A DNA stretch of 43,053 nt from a virus: positions 1-43,053 of IMG/VR virus record IMGVR_UViG_3300023174_000296; one strand, written 5' to 3'. Position numbers and translations under genes: made by a program. Positions 28,871 to 38,219 of this stretch are shown piece after piece. How positions within the stretch are numbered: the first letter of the stretch is position 1; every line of letters begins with the position of its first letter. The notes under the pieces are model-generated. The model did no database searches, was not told the DNA's origin, and saw only the letters and a program-made list of their open reading frames with translations.

Positions 28871-29866
28871 ATGGCATCGTTGGTCAAGCGTGGGAAGGTT
28901 TGGTATTGCTACTACCGTATTGACGGTAGGCAGTTTGGTGTAACGACCTATCAGGTTGGTAGGGCACCAAATGAAGTAGCCAGACAGATCCTCGAGAAGT
29001 ACCGCCAAATGGAAGGGTGCAACAAGCATGGCCTTCCCTACGTTGATACAGCTGCAAGCGTATCTGACCTGATTGGCAGTTACTGGGAATCGAAACCATC
29101 GCTTACCCTGCATACAGCAAAGAAGAAGAAATCCATGCTTGATACACTCACCCAGTTTATGGGTGGGAGGAAGGTCACATCCATTGGGGTGCCTGAGTGT
29201 GACCAGTTTTTCTCTACCTGCCTGACGCACCTGCACGATAACAGCAAGGAGCTTTATCGTGCCGTAATTTCATCGATATGGTCTTGGGGCATGAAGAGGA
29301 ACCTAGCCACGAAGAACCCTTGGTCTGAGATAGCATTCAAGCGGGCACCAAAGACCCCTCGTCGTTGCCTGAAGCAGCACGAGATAGACAGCCTGATACA
29401 GAATGCCAAGGGGTCTGCCCTGCTGGCGATCATGCTTGGGCTGTACGCTGGTGCCCGTGTCGGTGATTGCGTCAACCTGTACGGTGAGGACATCGACTTC
29501 GCAACGAAGACGATTACCTTTAGGCGCAGGAAGGGTAGCCGTGAGGGTTCTCCAAAGGTGCAGGAGATTCCGCTTCACCCGATTCTTGAGGAAGTATTAT
29601 CCAAGATCCCGCTGGTAAGTAACCAGCCAGTCATACCCCACAAGAAGACCTACCTTGGGATCAAGGTTGCAAATGCAATGAAAGAGGCTGGGGTTAATGC
29701 CACCCATCACTACCTTCGCCACACCTTCATATCGAACATGGCAGAGAAGCAGGCTGGCATGGCTCAGATCAGTCAGCTTGCTGGGCACTCCAGCTGGAAC
29801 ATTACCAAGAGGTACACCCATATTACCCAAGACTCGTTAAGGGAAACGATTGGCGTACTTCAGTAG
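28871..29866 (+). CDS. int: Tyrosine integrase
   Basis: A 331-residue tyrosine recombinase. The N-terminal part (1-60) has an arm-binding-like segment (KRGKVWYCYYRIDGRQFGVT), followed by a core-binding domain (65-160) and the catalytic domain with R196 (YAGARVGD), K221, H280-Y-L-R283 in HHYLRHTF, H306 in AGHSSW and the nucleophile Y315 in KRYTHI. All catalytic residues are present, so it should be active. It inserts the phage DNA at a tRNA-type site; the matching tRNA-like segment lies 137 bases downstream. Confidence 0.92.
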   Translation: MASLVKRGKVWYCYYRIDGRQFGVTTYQVGRAPNEVARQILEKYRQMEGCNKHGLPYVDTAASVSDLIGSYWESKPSLTLHTAKKKKSMLDTLTQFMGGRKVTSIGVPECDQFFSTCLTHLHDNSKELYRAVISSIWSWGMKRNLATKNPWSEIAFKRAPKTPRRCLKQHEIDSLIQNAKGSALLAIMLGLYAGARVGDCVNLYGEDIDFATKTITFRRRKGSREGSPKVQEIPLHPILEEVLSKIPLVSNQPVIPHKKTYLGIKVANAMKEAGVNATHHYLRHTFISNMAEKQAGMAQISQLAGHSSWNITKRYTHITQDSLRETIGVLQ

Positions 29867-29992
29867 GATAAATGTTAATCTATTGTTAACAGTACTTGCA
29901 AAAAGGGGTGATTAATAGTGACAAATATCAACAGTAACAGACAGAAGCAGACATTCCATCATTCTGATAGTAAACCTAAATGGACTTTTACT

Positions 29993-30337
29993 CTAACTGC
30001 TTTGCGCTGTAGAGGAGTTGAACCTCTTGTCGTCATAGTACTGACTATCAATGGCTTCCAGAAGCAATGTTAACTCAGATACTATGAAGTATCCACCCTC
30101 CAAATCTGGCCAGATGCCCCTAGAAGTGAAGAAATCATATAGCTTCTGGTTGAGGTTGATGGCGCACTGTTCCTCTGAATCTATGAAGAAAAATATGAAT
30201 GAGTTCTCGGCATACTTGATCACTGGAATACGCAGGGTCATCACCCCGCTTCTTATGACACAGCTCTTCTTTGCTAGGTCAGCCAGCTTTAGATATATTG
30301 AATCCATGAGACTCGCACTGATCTTCTTACTTGGCAT
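29993..30337 (-). CDS. Hypothetical protein whose end overlaps attP
   Basis: A 114-residue protein with MPSKKISASLMDSIYLKLAD at the start, a beta strand SGVMTLRIPVIKYAENSFIF, an acidic DSEEQCAINLNQKLYDF and SELTLLLEAIDSQ near the end. Its last codons (KRFNSSTAQSS) are encoded by the tRNA-like sequence of attP, so integration would change the C-terminus. No recognised family. The start is uncertain (ATG 30337 or 30307); with the first it overlaps the opposing small gene by 32 bases. Confidence 0.5.
   Translation of the reverse strand: MPSKKISASLMDSIYLKLADLAKKSCVIRSGVMTLRIPVIKYAENSFIFFFIDSEEQCAINLNQKLYDFFTSRGIWPDLEGGYFIVSELTLLLEAIDSQYYDDKRFNSSTAQSS
30003..30027 (-). other. attP core: tRNA 3'-end-like segment
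   Basis: The minus strand reads AGAGG-TTCAACT-CCTCT (30027-30011), a perfect 5-bp T-arm with a 7-base loop fitting TTCRANY, followed by ACAGCGC (30010-30004), which would be the acceptor 3' strand, and A30003 as discriminator. No complete tRNA is present. Tyrosine integrases commonly use such tRNA 3' ends as attachment sites, and it lies next to int. Confidence 0.62.
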
Positions 30338-30587
30338 TGGGTCGCTTTCTTTTGCTCAGGAGATCATCCCCGATAACTTCGGTGGCTACCTTTCCGTTGA
30401 TGAAAAGGAGGGGCTTGAGGAGCGTTCCGTTTTTATCTCCAACCCCAGAACCTCCTATATTGGGGAGATGGATGAAGACGGAGACTTCGTTGCACTTGGG
30501 CGCATGGGTGGTGAAACTTGTTTTGGCAAGCGGGTTGGTCGTAACGCAGTTATCGTTCTGCGTACACCTGTTGACCAAACCGAATAG
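30306..30587 (+). CDS. Small secreted protein, possible lysogenic-conversion gene
   Basis: A 93-residue protein starting MRLALIFLLGIGSLSFAQEI, with a clear signal peptide (cleavage about A17). The mature part is acidic and beta-like (YLSVDEKEGLEERSVFISNP, RTSYIGEMDEDGDFVALGRM) with a conserved-looking GGETCFGKRVGRNAVIVL. The ATG overlaps that of the opposing small gene (30307), and its end overlaps the end of the giant gene by 38 bases. Genes next to attP and opposite to the late operon are often expressed in the prophage; this is inference. Confidence 0.55.
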   Translation: MRLALIFLLGIGSLSFAQEIIPDNFGGYLSVDEKEGLEERSVFISNPRTSYIGEMDEDGDFVALGRMGGETCFGKRVGRNAVIVLRTPVDQTE

Positions 30588-33500
30588 CATCACCCTTCAG
30601 CTCCCTCTTTGCTGGCTTGTAGATAGCCACCGTTCCAGAAAGCAGTGCCCTTGCGTTGTCCATACTCACACCCTGCTCTTTCAGAATCCTCATCACTTCT
30701 CCCCTGCTCACACCCAGCCTCATGGCTGCACTGATTACACCAGACGTTTCGTTGAAGATCTCCTTACGGGAGTTCCTCATCTGCCTGTAGGCTTCTAGCC
30801 TTGCTTCGTTGCTCACGTTGCTCCTGTCGTAGTAGGCAGCTGTAAAGATCCCAGTGGCATCGTTGAGCCTGTTGCTGAACTTACGAGCAGTGAAGCCCAA
30901 GCTCTGGCGAGGATCTAAAGTTACAACTCGTTGACCAGTTAATGTTGCAATCGTCTCCAAGGCTGGGTCGTAGGCACGGCCAGTCTGGGTCACCTGACCA
31001 GTCAGACCCTTGTATACCCTGATGGATGAAACAAGTGTTCCGATATTGAAAGCATCAAACATGTGGGCAGAGATGGCAGATGCCTTCGATGCTATGTCTG
31101 CCTCTGGATTATAGACCCTTCCACCAGTTGTTCCCTTCGTATTACGAGCAATATCCAGAATCTTTCCAGATAGGATCTGTTCTCCGTAGAGTGGCTGGAA
31201 GGCAGTCTTCACCGACTCCAGTAGCTTCTGATCCCAAGTTCCATCCATCTTCATCAGGGCGATAATAGGATCACGGAAGTAGTTGTACGGATCGACGTAG
31301 GACATGTTGACCTGATTGACGTTGCCCTTCTCGTCACGGCCAAGGTACAGCTTGGTTGAGTATTTATCCCAAGGTGCATCCAACTGGCGAATTGCTTTGT
31401 CCTCGTCGTCATCGATGCCCATCGCAGCTGCGATGCCAGCTGCGACTGCGCTGAATCCAATGCTGGCCATCATGGTTCCTGCCAGCCTGTAGGCACCAGC
31501 CTGACGGATGGCTGGGTTATCACTCCTCAGCTCTTCGTTGATTGTGCCGAGAAGATTGTAGCCAGTCCTGACCACCTCGAGCGGGAAGCTAATGAAGGCA
31601 CCGACGAAGGGTTGAGAGCGGAGGACGTTACCTAGCCGAGGGATACGGCTGTAGGTAGGCAGGAGGTTAAGAACCTTATCAGCTGCCATAGGCTCCAGCT
31701 TGGACAGGGGCTGTGTTGGGTAAGCCCTTCTAAGTCTGGACAGCTCCACCTCGAAGGCCACGATCTTTGGGATAGCGTCACCCAGCTGGTAAAGGTTGGT
31801 GGCACCACGACCAATAGCCTTTAGCCCTTTAGTAACATGATTGTCTAGGAAGTCGGCAGCTGTGCTTACGTTCGCATCCTTGAAGTATGACTCCATCTCG
31901 TTTGCAAATACGCTTTGCCCGAGGATGCCCAGCCGAGTCAGCTTGGCGTTGTAGTCACGGAACTCCTTGCTCTTGTTAATCCCGAGCTGGGCACCAGCGG
32001 AAGGCAGTGCCAGCGTCTTGAGCTTGTTGAGTGCCGTGATTCCGTCTGGCGAGAAGATGTACCCGTTGGCGACGAGGAACGATCCGTTGCCAAGCAAGTT
32101 TCTGACCTGCGTCTGAACGGACAGAACGGTCTTGGCGAACTTGGAGAACCCGTTGGCCTTGAGGTAAAGCTCTCCCATCTTGCCCAAGAAGTCCTGAGCC
32201 TTGGCACGACCACCAAAGGTATTGCGAAGTGCGGTGGCGATCTCCTCGCTGGTGTAAACATCGTTCTTCATTCCATCGATGAACATGTTCAGCGGGCTGG
32301 CAGTCCTGCTTCCGTCCGATACCAGCTTGGTCGTGAACCCAGTCCGTGGAGTCGTGAAGAAGATCTTGTTCATGCCAGCGTCACGCATTCCCTTGAGCAT
32401 GTTGTGTGCCTCGAGGAACCCAGACATCTTCTGGACGGACTTAAGGAAGTTCACCCGAGGATCTTTGATCTCACCCCACAGCATACGGATCTCCTCGGGG
32501 ATATCCTTTCTGGCAGTGATGATGGAAAGATCCTTGGTCAGCCCGCTACCGATCTGACCGAAGGGGCTGTCGGTTTCAGGCGAGGCAAGGTATTCGATCT
32601 GACCGTCAACCTCGGCCTTCGTTACGCCACCACTGCGAGCCTTGGCTAGGCCAGCCTGATAGTCGGCCTGATAGGTTGCCGAGTCAGGGTTGATCGCTAC
32701 CTCTCCACGGGCAAGGCTTTGTTGCTTGGCGTACGCATTTGCGTACTTGTTATGCAAGTAGGAGGTGACAGTGGTCACGAGCTTGTTCTGCACTTGTTTC
32801 GGAAGGCTGTTGAAAGGGTTCTTGTAGTTGGGGTTCTCCCACTTCTCGTAGCTACGGTGTAGGTAGACACCCTTGTTGGCTTCGAGGATGGGCTGGAGAT
32901 CTTCTGAGATGGCACCAGATCGGAGCAGGTCTTGTGTCAGGCTATCGATCAGGTTGCGGGCGTTGCCAACGGCAGAGGCAACATCGGTTGGGAGTTTAGC
33001 CCTAGCTAGTGGATTCTGTAGACCTTCGTTGATTCTAGCGATCTCTGCCTCTGGGAGCTGGTCGAGCGACTTCCCGTAGGAACGCTTCACTGCTGCTTCG
33101 ATATCCGAGACTGCGTTCTGCGCCCGAAGCATCTTCTCGTTGACGTTGAATCCACGCTGCTCGATCATGCGGAAGATGTCGTAAGGCAAGGCACCGCCAG
33201 TACGGAGCTGTTGACGGCCAAACGAGATGACGGGTTCTAGCATCTGTCTTGCTTGCTCGCCCCGTGTAGAGAACAAGAAGTCACTCCTGTTGCCCTCAAC
33301 AGCACCCTTAACGAATACGGTATTTCCAATAAGGATAGCCTCATCAGCAGAAATGACGGGGTTGCCATTCTGCTTGCTGTAGAAATAGCTGTGACGTTCT
33401 GGGTCAAATCCTACTTGCTGATAGTTCTCTAGAAGTCCAGCTGGAGCTTCAGTTATTGGAATGTACTTGCCTTCCACAGTTGCCAACGGTGTTTTGTTTA

Positions 33501-36500
33501 GACCAGTTGCTATTTGAAGTGTTCTTTTCTCTGATGCGTTAAAGAACTTGGCATCACTTACAGCAGCGATTCTGTCGTACCCGATTACACTGCCAACACT
33601 GCTCTTGCCTTTTGCTTTATTATGAACCGTGATAACATACTTGCCAGTTCTGTTGAATGAAGGGATATCAATCCGCAGCCCGACTGATGTTCCCTCTGGA
33701 AGAGTTCGTGCAGCTCCATACATATCCCGCTTGCCAGCGTCGAGGGCTGACAGTGCCTCATCGTCCGTAAGGACTGGGATCGATGTTACTGGACGGGCTG
33801 GCTTCTGCTCTTCGGAGATCCTGTTTAGCTCTTCTCTGGTGATCCTACCCTCAAAGAAATCGTTTGCTGCCTTCTGAATAATCGGATTGCGAGCCTGTGC
33901 CCCACGAGTGGAGGCTCTTACTTCTTCGGGTAAAACTTGCTGCGTGTCTCGTCCAGCACTGAGAGCGTTTGCTCGACTGATGGCAGTCTGCCTTCTTTCC
34001 TCAATCGCTCGACTGTCTGGTACAACTTCTCTGCGCTGAATGCCTCGCTCTTCGAGGATCTTAGCTGTTCCATCGGAGTGCTTGTAGTATCCGATTTTTG
34101 CTCCGAGGTCTTTCCAGAGTCCGATTTCATATACCCATGATACTGCCTGTAATTCAGCAACACTCAAGCCAAGTTTATCGGCTGCAAATCTAACTGCCTT
34201 ATCTTGAATCTTAAGTTCTGCTGGTGTTGGTGCCTGAATTATCTCGCCGTTAGCGTCAAGAACTGTACCCATCATCCTATTCCACATACGGCTAAAGTGA
34301 AGATCTGCAGTAAGAACGTCATAGTTGCCGTTCATGTTAAGGTGATATGCGCCACCCTTCTGCCCAAAGATCATTGATCCATACTTAAGATCATCCTGCT
34401 TGCCACCCACGTTTGGGTTGTATTCCCTGAGTTCTTTAATTGGATGTTTTGAGAGCAACCAGTCGGCAGCACCCTTCTCGCCCTTCTCTTCCACGAGCCT
34501 GTTAATCCTATTGAGGTAAATCTCAACTGTCCCACCACGGACAGTCCACCCCTTCCCGTCATCCTGTCTTGGTTTAACTGGGAACTGCTGGTTGGAAGAT
34601 TCCCAGATACGCATTGTAGTTAGAGTCTCTGCCTTGGGTGTCTGGCTAAACGAGTTGCCAACAAGCATGGCTTTGAACAAGACCATCTTTTCTTTAATCG
34701 AGTCAATCGACTCTGGGTAAATCTTGGCAAGATCTGACTCCATCTGCTCAATATCCTGACTATACCAAGTCATACCAGTGTCTTCCTGCTGAAGCTGGTA
34801 CGATACCTCAGACCATGTATTTATAAGGTACTGAGCCATTCTGACATCGGCTGGAGTATCCTTAGTAAGTGGCTCTAAGATTCGGTCAATGCTTCTTTGC
34901 TGAAGGAACTCAGCTACTTCTTTTACTGAAGGCTTATTAAGCCTAACACCATCACGCCTTAACGGAACAGACTCGACGGAGACTGCTCCCCGTGTCGAGG
35001 CTACTACTTCTGACGACCCTGCTTCTTGAAGGCTTCTGCCTTCAGCTTGGATTCGTCCCGCTTGGACATCTGGGTTGACGGTTCGTCTAATGGCGTTGAC
35101 CGCTGTCCGAAGACTCCCTTTTCGTCCAGCGAGGTAATCAACTTTTCCACCCAGCTCTTGTAGTCTTCCCCTGTCTGAGGGCGTGTAAAGGCCACTGGCT
35201 CGTAGGTCTCTGACTGCTGGGGCTGTGTCGATTGACTTCCCAGAGGAGATGTCGAAGATTGCATCTTGTTTGCCATTTTCAGCAACATAAAGCGCATCTA
35301 CCTTATTGTCGAGAACGAAAGAAATATCATAGACAAACTTGTACTGATCCTTGGGTAGTGCCTCATTGTTCTCAGTCGTTTTTAGCCATCCACCAAAATA
35401 CGCACCAGCTCCCTCAACATTCGCCAACCTTTGGCCAATACCGAAAGCCCTAAAGATATCGTCGTTGCTGAGAAGGTAAGATCTGAAAGCCTTAATGCCC
35501 TCTTCCCTGCTCATGTTGAGTGGCATTTCGCCCTCTGTATTCTTGGAGGGGGCTACAATATATCCACTAGCTGGGACATTGAATAATATCGGATCAACAG
35601 TAAATCCATCTGGGTTGTTCCTTGTATAATCAAACAGCTGTTCGTACTTGGCGAGGCCACGGATCGAAGCCTGTGGCTCCTCGTTAATGCCAGCACGACC
35701 AGCCCTAACGGCTTGTTCGATCCTTGTCCGTAATCCCTTAAACCTATCACCCTGATCTAGGAATGATCTGAACTCTAGGTTCAGCCTCTCCCCGTGACCT
35801 GTGTATCGAAGGAACCTGTCGAGTAGGCTTCTGAACGCACGGCCAGCCTTATCCATCACGCCATTCTTTTCGCTGATTCCCTTAGCCCACTGGTCGTTTG
35901 TCCAAGCCAGACGCTCGGAGAAGAACTCCTGCACTGAGTCCATGACACGAGGACTCACCTCGGCCTTTAGTCCACCGAACTCATCAAACAGTGCACCAGT
36001 CCTAGACTCTGTCTCTGCTTTCCATAGACCCCTGATCTCAGCCTGCACACCAGCTGGAAGCGTGTCCCAAAAGGCGTGGCCAAGCTCATGGAGCATCTCC
36101 CTGCGAGCCATAGGCATGGTGGCGAGCTTGTCCGACAGGAAGACCATAGCCTTCCTTCCTTCAGAAGCCCGCTTATAGTAGGCAACAGCACCCTTTGGAA
36201 CCTGACCCGATTCAATTAAAGGAGTGATGTCGCCGACTTCAAAAGTGATGGCATTGCGTAGGGCTGGCGATGCAATGCTGTTCCACAGGTTCTGAAACCC
36301 TTGGACAAGTGCCAGCTTCTGGGATGCGCTTGGAGGCGTGTTCCGTTCGGATGCTAGGATGTACCCTTCTGGACGAGCGGTAAGACCACGAAGCTCGGTC
36401 TCCCGCATGCCGATCATTCGGTTAAGACGGGCAACATTCCGTGAAACACTCTGCTTGTTTTCTATCTTGTTTCCTTCGGAGTCGTACTTAATAACTTCCT

Positions 36501-38217
36501 TTGCAGTGTTTGGATCGTACTCAGTTGTTCCAGAGTTTGGATTACCACCAACTAGAATCTGCTTTGCCAATACAGCCTCACGGATTTTGTAAAGTCTTTC
36601 TATCTCTTTGCTAAGTACAACCTGACGGGCAACTCCACGATCATCTCGTGATACGGATTCTGGAATGATCTGATTGTCTGGGAGAGTTTCCTGCTCTGTA
36701 GCCCTTCCAAGCTGCATGTTGCGCTGGGCTTCTGCAATCAACCTGCGATCCATCTCCTGCTCTGTCTCCAAGCCGAACTCTTTTGCGATACTGCTGGTTG
36801 GAGAGATGATGCGACCCGTGAACTGGGATCGTGTAGCAGTCCTCGGATCTGCTGGGCTGGTGATTGGGTTTAGAAGTGGGCTGTCATCGGTTACGTCACG
36901 AACCCTGACTGGCTCACCCGTCCTGAACTCTGCCTCCCACAAAAGACCTTGAGGGGTATGGAAAGTAAATGTCTCTGTATTGTTTCCATCCGCATCTTGA
37001 CTAACGCTACTACCAAGGGGGACGCTATTGATCGCAGGGTTCTGGCCAATGTCTGGCACTTCTCCAGCAAGCCGATCCCCGAACACAGTCTTGGGGGTTG
37101 AGGTTGTCTCAGTTTCCCCAGTCTCAATATCAATCCTCTGCTGTGTGGTTGTGTTAGCGTTTCTTGCTGCCTCAGTAATCTGTGTAAGTCGTTCTGGAGT
37201 TAGTGATGCAGCTAGGTCTGCTTTGCTCTTAAGCTCGTCAGATAGTTTCTCAGCATAGAAAGCCTCGTTATCACGGGTGATTGCATTCACACCGCCACCG
37301 ATCAGTCCTCCAGTTACGAGTCCTACCGCACCAGACTGCAGTGCACCATCCATGATTCCCCTGTTCGGATCGTACCCAGCAAACTTAGAGGCAACGAAGT
37401 TGTTGGCCATCTGAGAACCAGTCTCCTGCAAGAACTCTTCGGTAGCTCCATCGACCACACCACGAAGTATGGATCTCTTGGCAATTCCAGCCGTTAATCT
37501 ACCAGCAAGACCACCAAGAGGTATTGCCTCTGTCAGTCCGATAGCACCGCCAGCTAGGGCTGATGCACGAGATACAAACTCGTTTGCTCCAGCCTGCTTC
37601 GCCTCTTCATAGATTGATCCAGCGTTTGTTGCTGCGCCCATGACGGCTGCAGTGCCAAGTCCAACACCAGTTACTATAGCTGCTGGAGCCTCAGCTGGAA
37701 CTGCTGCTGCTGCAGCTGCAGCTACACCAAAGAACCCCAGCGCACTTCCAAGACCTTGGGGTAGTAGGGTATTAATGAAGTCATTTCGTAGACGGGGATC
37801 TTCGATGCCAGTTGTCTGCTTAACACTCTCGTCGATATTCTGTGCGATCTTATAGATATCACGCTCAGTGACTGGAGTGTTGTCATCGTAGTTTCCAAGA
37901 GACTCTCCAATCGCTTGCTGGGCTAGGGCAGCTGCCTTGAAGGCTGACGTGAAAGTTCCAGATGCGCCCTTGTAGATATTGCTAAGGAATGCAGATCCAC
38001 GCTCAACCGCACCGAGGTCACCCAGCGCATCCTGCGATGCAATCTTTACAAACTCGTCGGAAGCCTGACCAACTTCCTTTGCATCTCTAGGCTCAACCTG
38101 CGTGTAATACTCCTGAACGTACTGGGAGTACTTGTTGATCGTATCTACTTTACCCTCGGTGGGTAATTCGTCGTACCCTACTTGGGCTTTTATGTCATCC
38201 CAAGGTGTGATCGCCAT
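30550..38217 (-). CDS. Giant polyvalent polyprotein with zincin motif (internal virion-type, 2555 residues)
   Basis: The largest gene, 2555 residues. Residues 157-312 have Ala/Gly-rich membrane-like segments (LGFFGVAAAAAAAVPAEAPA, GLVTGGLIGGGVNAI), as in DNA-ejection proteins. H710-E-L-G-H714 in EMLHELGHAFWD is a zinc-protease motif. Four copies of [A/F]-S-[T/I]-R-G occur at 850, 1073, 1435 and 1649, dividing the chain into five parts. The part after 1077 contains MTWYSQDIEQMESDLAKIYP and GQKGGAYHLNMNGNYDVLTA, which I know from polyvalent proteins, and the end (from about 2180) has SRIPRLGNVLRSQPFVGAFI, an LPD38-like end domain. It follows two internal-protein-like genes and would be injected with the DNA. 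Confidence 0.8.
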   Translation of the reverse strand: MAITPWDDIKAQVGYDELPTEGKVDTINKYSQYVQEYYTQVEPRDAKEVGQASDEFVKIASQDALGDLGAVERGSAFLSNIYKGASGTFTSAFKAAALAQQAIGESLGNYDDNTPVTERDIYKIAQNIDESVKQTTGIEDPRLRNDFINTLLPQGLGSALGFFGVAAAAAAAVPAEAPAAIVTGVGLGTAAVMGAATNAGSIYEEAKQAGANEFVSRASALAGGAIGLTEAIPLGGLAGRLTAGIAKRSILRGVVDGATEEFLQETGSQMANNFVASKFAGYDPNRGIMDGALQSGAVGLVTGGLIGGGVNAITRDNEAFYAEKLSDELKSKADLAASLTPERLTQITEAARNANTTTQQRIDIETGETETTSTPKTVFGDRLAGEVPDIGQNPAINSVPLGSSVSQDADGNNTETFTFHTPQGLLWEAEFRTGEPVRVRDVTDDSPLLNPITSPADPRTATRSQFTGRIISPTSSIAKEFGLETEQEMDRRLIAEAQRNMQLGRATEQETLPDNQIIPESVSRDDRGVARQVVLSKEIERLYKIREAVLAKQILVGGNPNSGTTEYDPNTAKEVIKYDSEGNKIENKQSVSRNVARLNRMIGMRETELRGLTARPEGYILASERNTPPSASQKLALVQGFQNLWNSIASPALRNAITFEVGDITPLIESGQVPKGAVAYYKRASEGRKAMVFLSDKLATMPMARREMLHELGHAFWDTLPAGVQAEIRGLWKAETESRTGALFDEFGGLKAEVSPRVMDSVQEFFSERLAWTNDQWAKGISEKNGVMDKAGRAFRSLLDRFLRYTGHGERLNLEFRSFLDQGDRFKGLRTRIEQAVRAGRAGINEEPQASIRGLAKYEQLFDYTRNNPDGFTVDPILFNVPASGYIVAPSKNTEGEMPLNMSREEGIKAFRSYLLSNDDIFRAFGIGQRLANVEGAGAYFGGWLKTTENNEALPKDQYKFVYDISFVLDNKVDALYVAENGKQDAIFDISSGKSIDTAPAVRDLRASGLYTPSDRGRLQELGGKVDYLAGRKGSLRTAVNAIRRTVNPDVQAGRIQAEGRSLQEAGSSEVVASTRGAVSVESVPLRRDGVRLNKPSVKEVAEFLQQRSIDRILEPLTKDTPADVRMAQYLINTWSEVSYQLQQEDTGMTWYSQDIEQMESDLAKIYPESIDSIKEKMVLFKAMLVGNSFSQTPKAETLTTMRIWESSNQQFPVKPRQDDGKGWTVRGGTVEIYLNRINRLVEEKGEKGAADWLLSKHPIKELREYNPNVGGKQDDLKYGSMIFGQKGGAYHLNMNGNYDVLTADLHFSRMWNRMMGTVLDANGEIIQAPTPAELKIQDKAVRFAADKLGLSVAELQAVSWVYEIGLWKDLGAKIGYYKHSDGTAKILEERGIQRREVVPDSRAIEERRQTAISRANALSAGRDTQQVLPEEVRASTRGAQARNPIIQKAANDFFEGRITREELNRISEEQKPARPVTSIPVLTDDEALSALDAGKRDMYGAARTLPEGTSVGLRIDIPSFNRTGKYVITVHNKAKGKSSVGSVIGYDRIAAVSDAKFFNASEKRTLQIATGLNKTPLATVEGKYIPITEAPAGLLENYQQVGFDPERHSYFYSKQNGNPVISADEAILIGNTVFVKGAVEGNRSDFLFSTRGEQARQMLEPVISFGRQQLRTGGALPYDIFRMIEQRGFNVNEKMLRAQNAVSDIEAAVKRSYGKSLDQLPEAEIARINEGLQNPLARAKLPTDVASAVGNARNLIDSLTQDLLRSGAISEDLQPILEANKGVYLHRSYEKWENPNYKNPFNSLPKQVQNKLVTTVTSYLHNKYANAYAKQQSLARGEVAINPDSATYQADYQAGLAKARSGGVTKAEVDGQIEYLASPETDSPFGQIGSGLTKDLSIITARKDIPEEIRMLWGEIKDPRVNFLKSVQKMSGFLEAHNMLKGMRDAGMNKIFFTTPRTGFTTKLVSDGSRTASPLNMFIDGMKNDVYTSEEIATALRNTFGGRAKAQDFLGKMGELYLKANGFSKFAKTVLSVQTQVRNLLGNGSFLVANGYIFSPDGITALNKLKTLALPSAGAQLGINKSKEFRDYNAKLTRLGILGQSVFANEMESYFKDANVSTAADFLDNHVTKGLKAIGRGATNLYQLGDAIPKIVAFEVELSRLRRAYPTQPLSKLEPMAADKVLNLLPTYSRIPRLGNVLRSQPFVGAFISFPLEVVRTGYNLLGTINEELRSDNPAIRQAGAYRLAGTMMASIGFSAVAAGIAAAMGIDDDEDKAIRQLDAPWDKYSTKLYLGRDEKGNVNQVNMSYVDPYNYFRDPIIALMKMDGTWDQKLLESVKTAFQPLYGEQILSGKILDIARNTKGTTGGRVYNPEADIASKASAISAHMFDAFNIGTLVSSIRVYKGLTGQVTQTGRAYDPALETIATLTGQRVVTLDPRQSLGFTARKFSNRLNDATGIFTAAYYDRSNVSNEARLEAYRQMRNSRKEIFNETSGVISAAMRLGVSRGEVMRILKEQGVSMDNARALLSGTVAIYKPAKRELKGDAIRFGQQVYAER

Positions 38218-38219
38218 GA

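Noticed and set aside
30003-30085. A complete tRNA gene at the attP
   Set aside because: Only T-arm and acceptor 3' strand can be formed; no matching 5' acceptor, D-arm or anticodon arm upstream on the minus strand.
30051-30305. An N-terminal extension of the secreted protein gene
   Set aside because: The longer frame is the complement of the 114-residue gene, and the signal peptide at 30306 would be buried.
31915-32649. A 244-residue plus-strand frame over the giant gene
   Set aside because: Complement of the polyprotein; no ribosome site and atypical composition.
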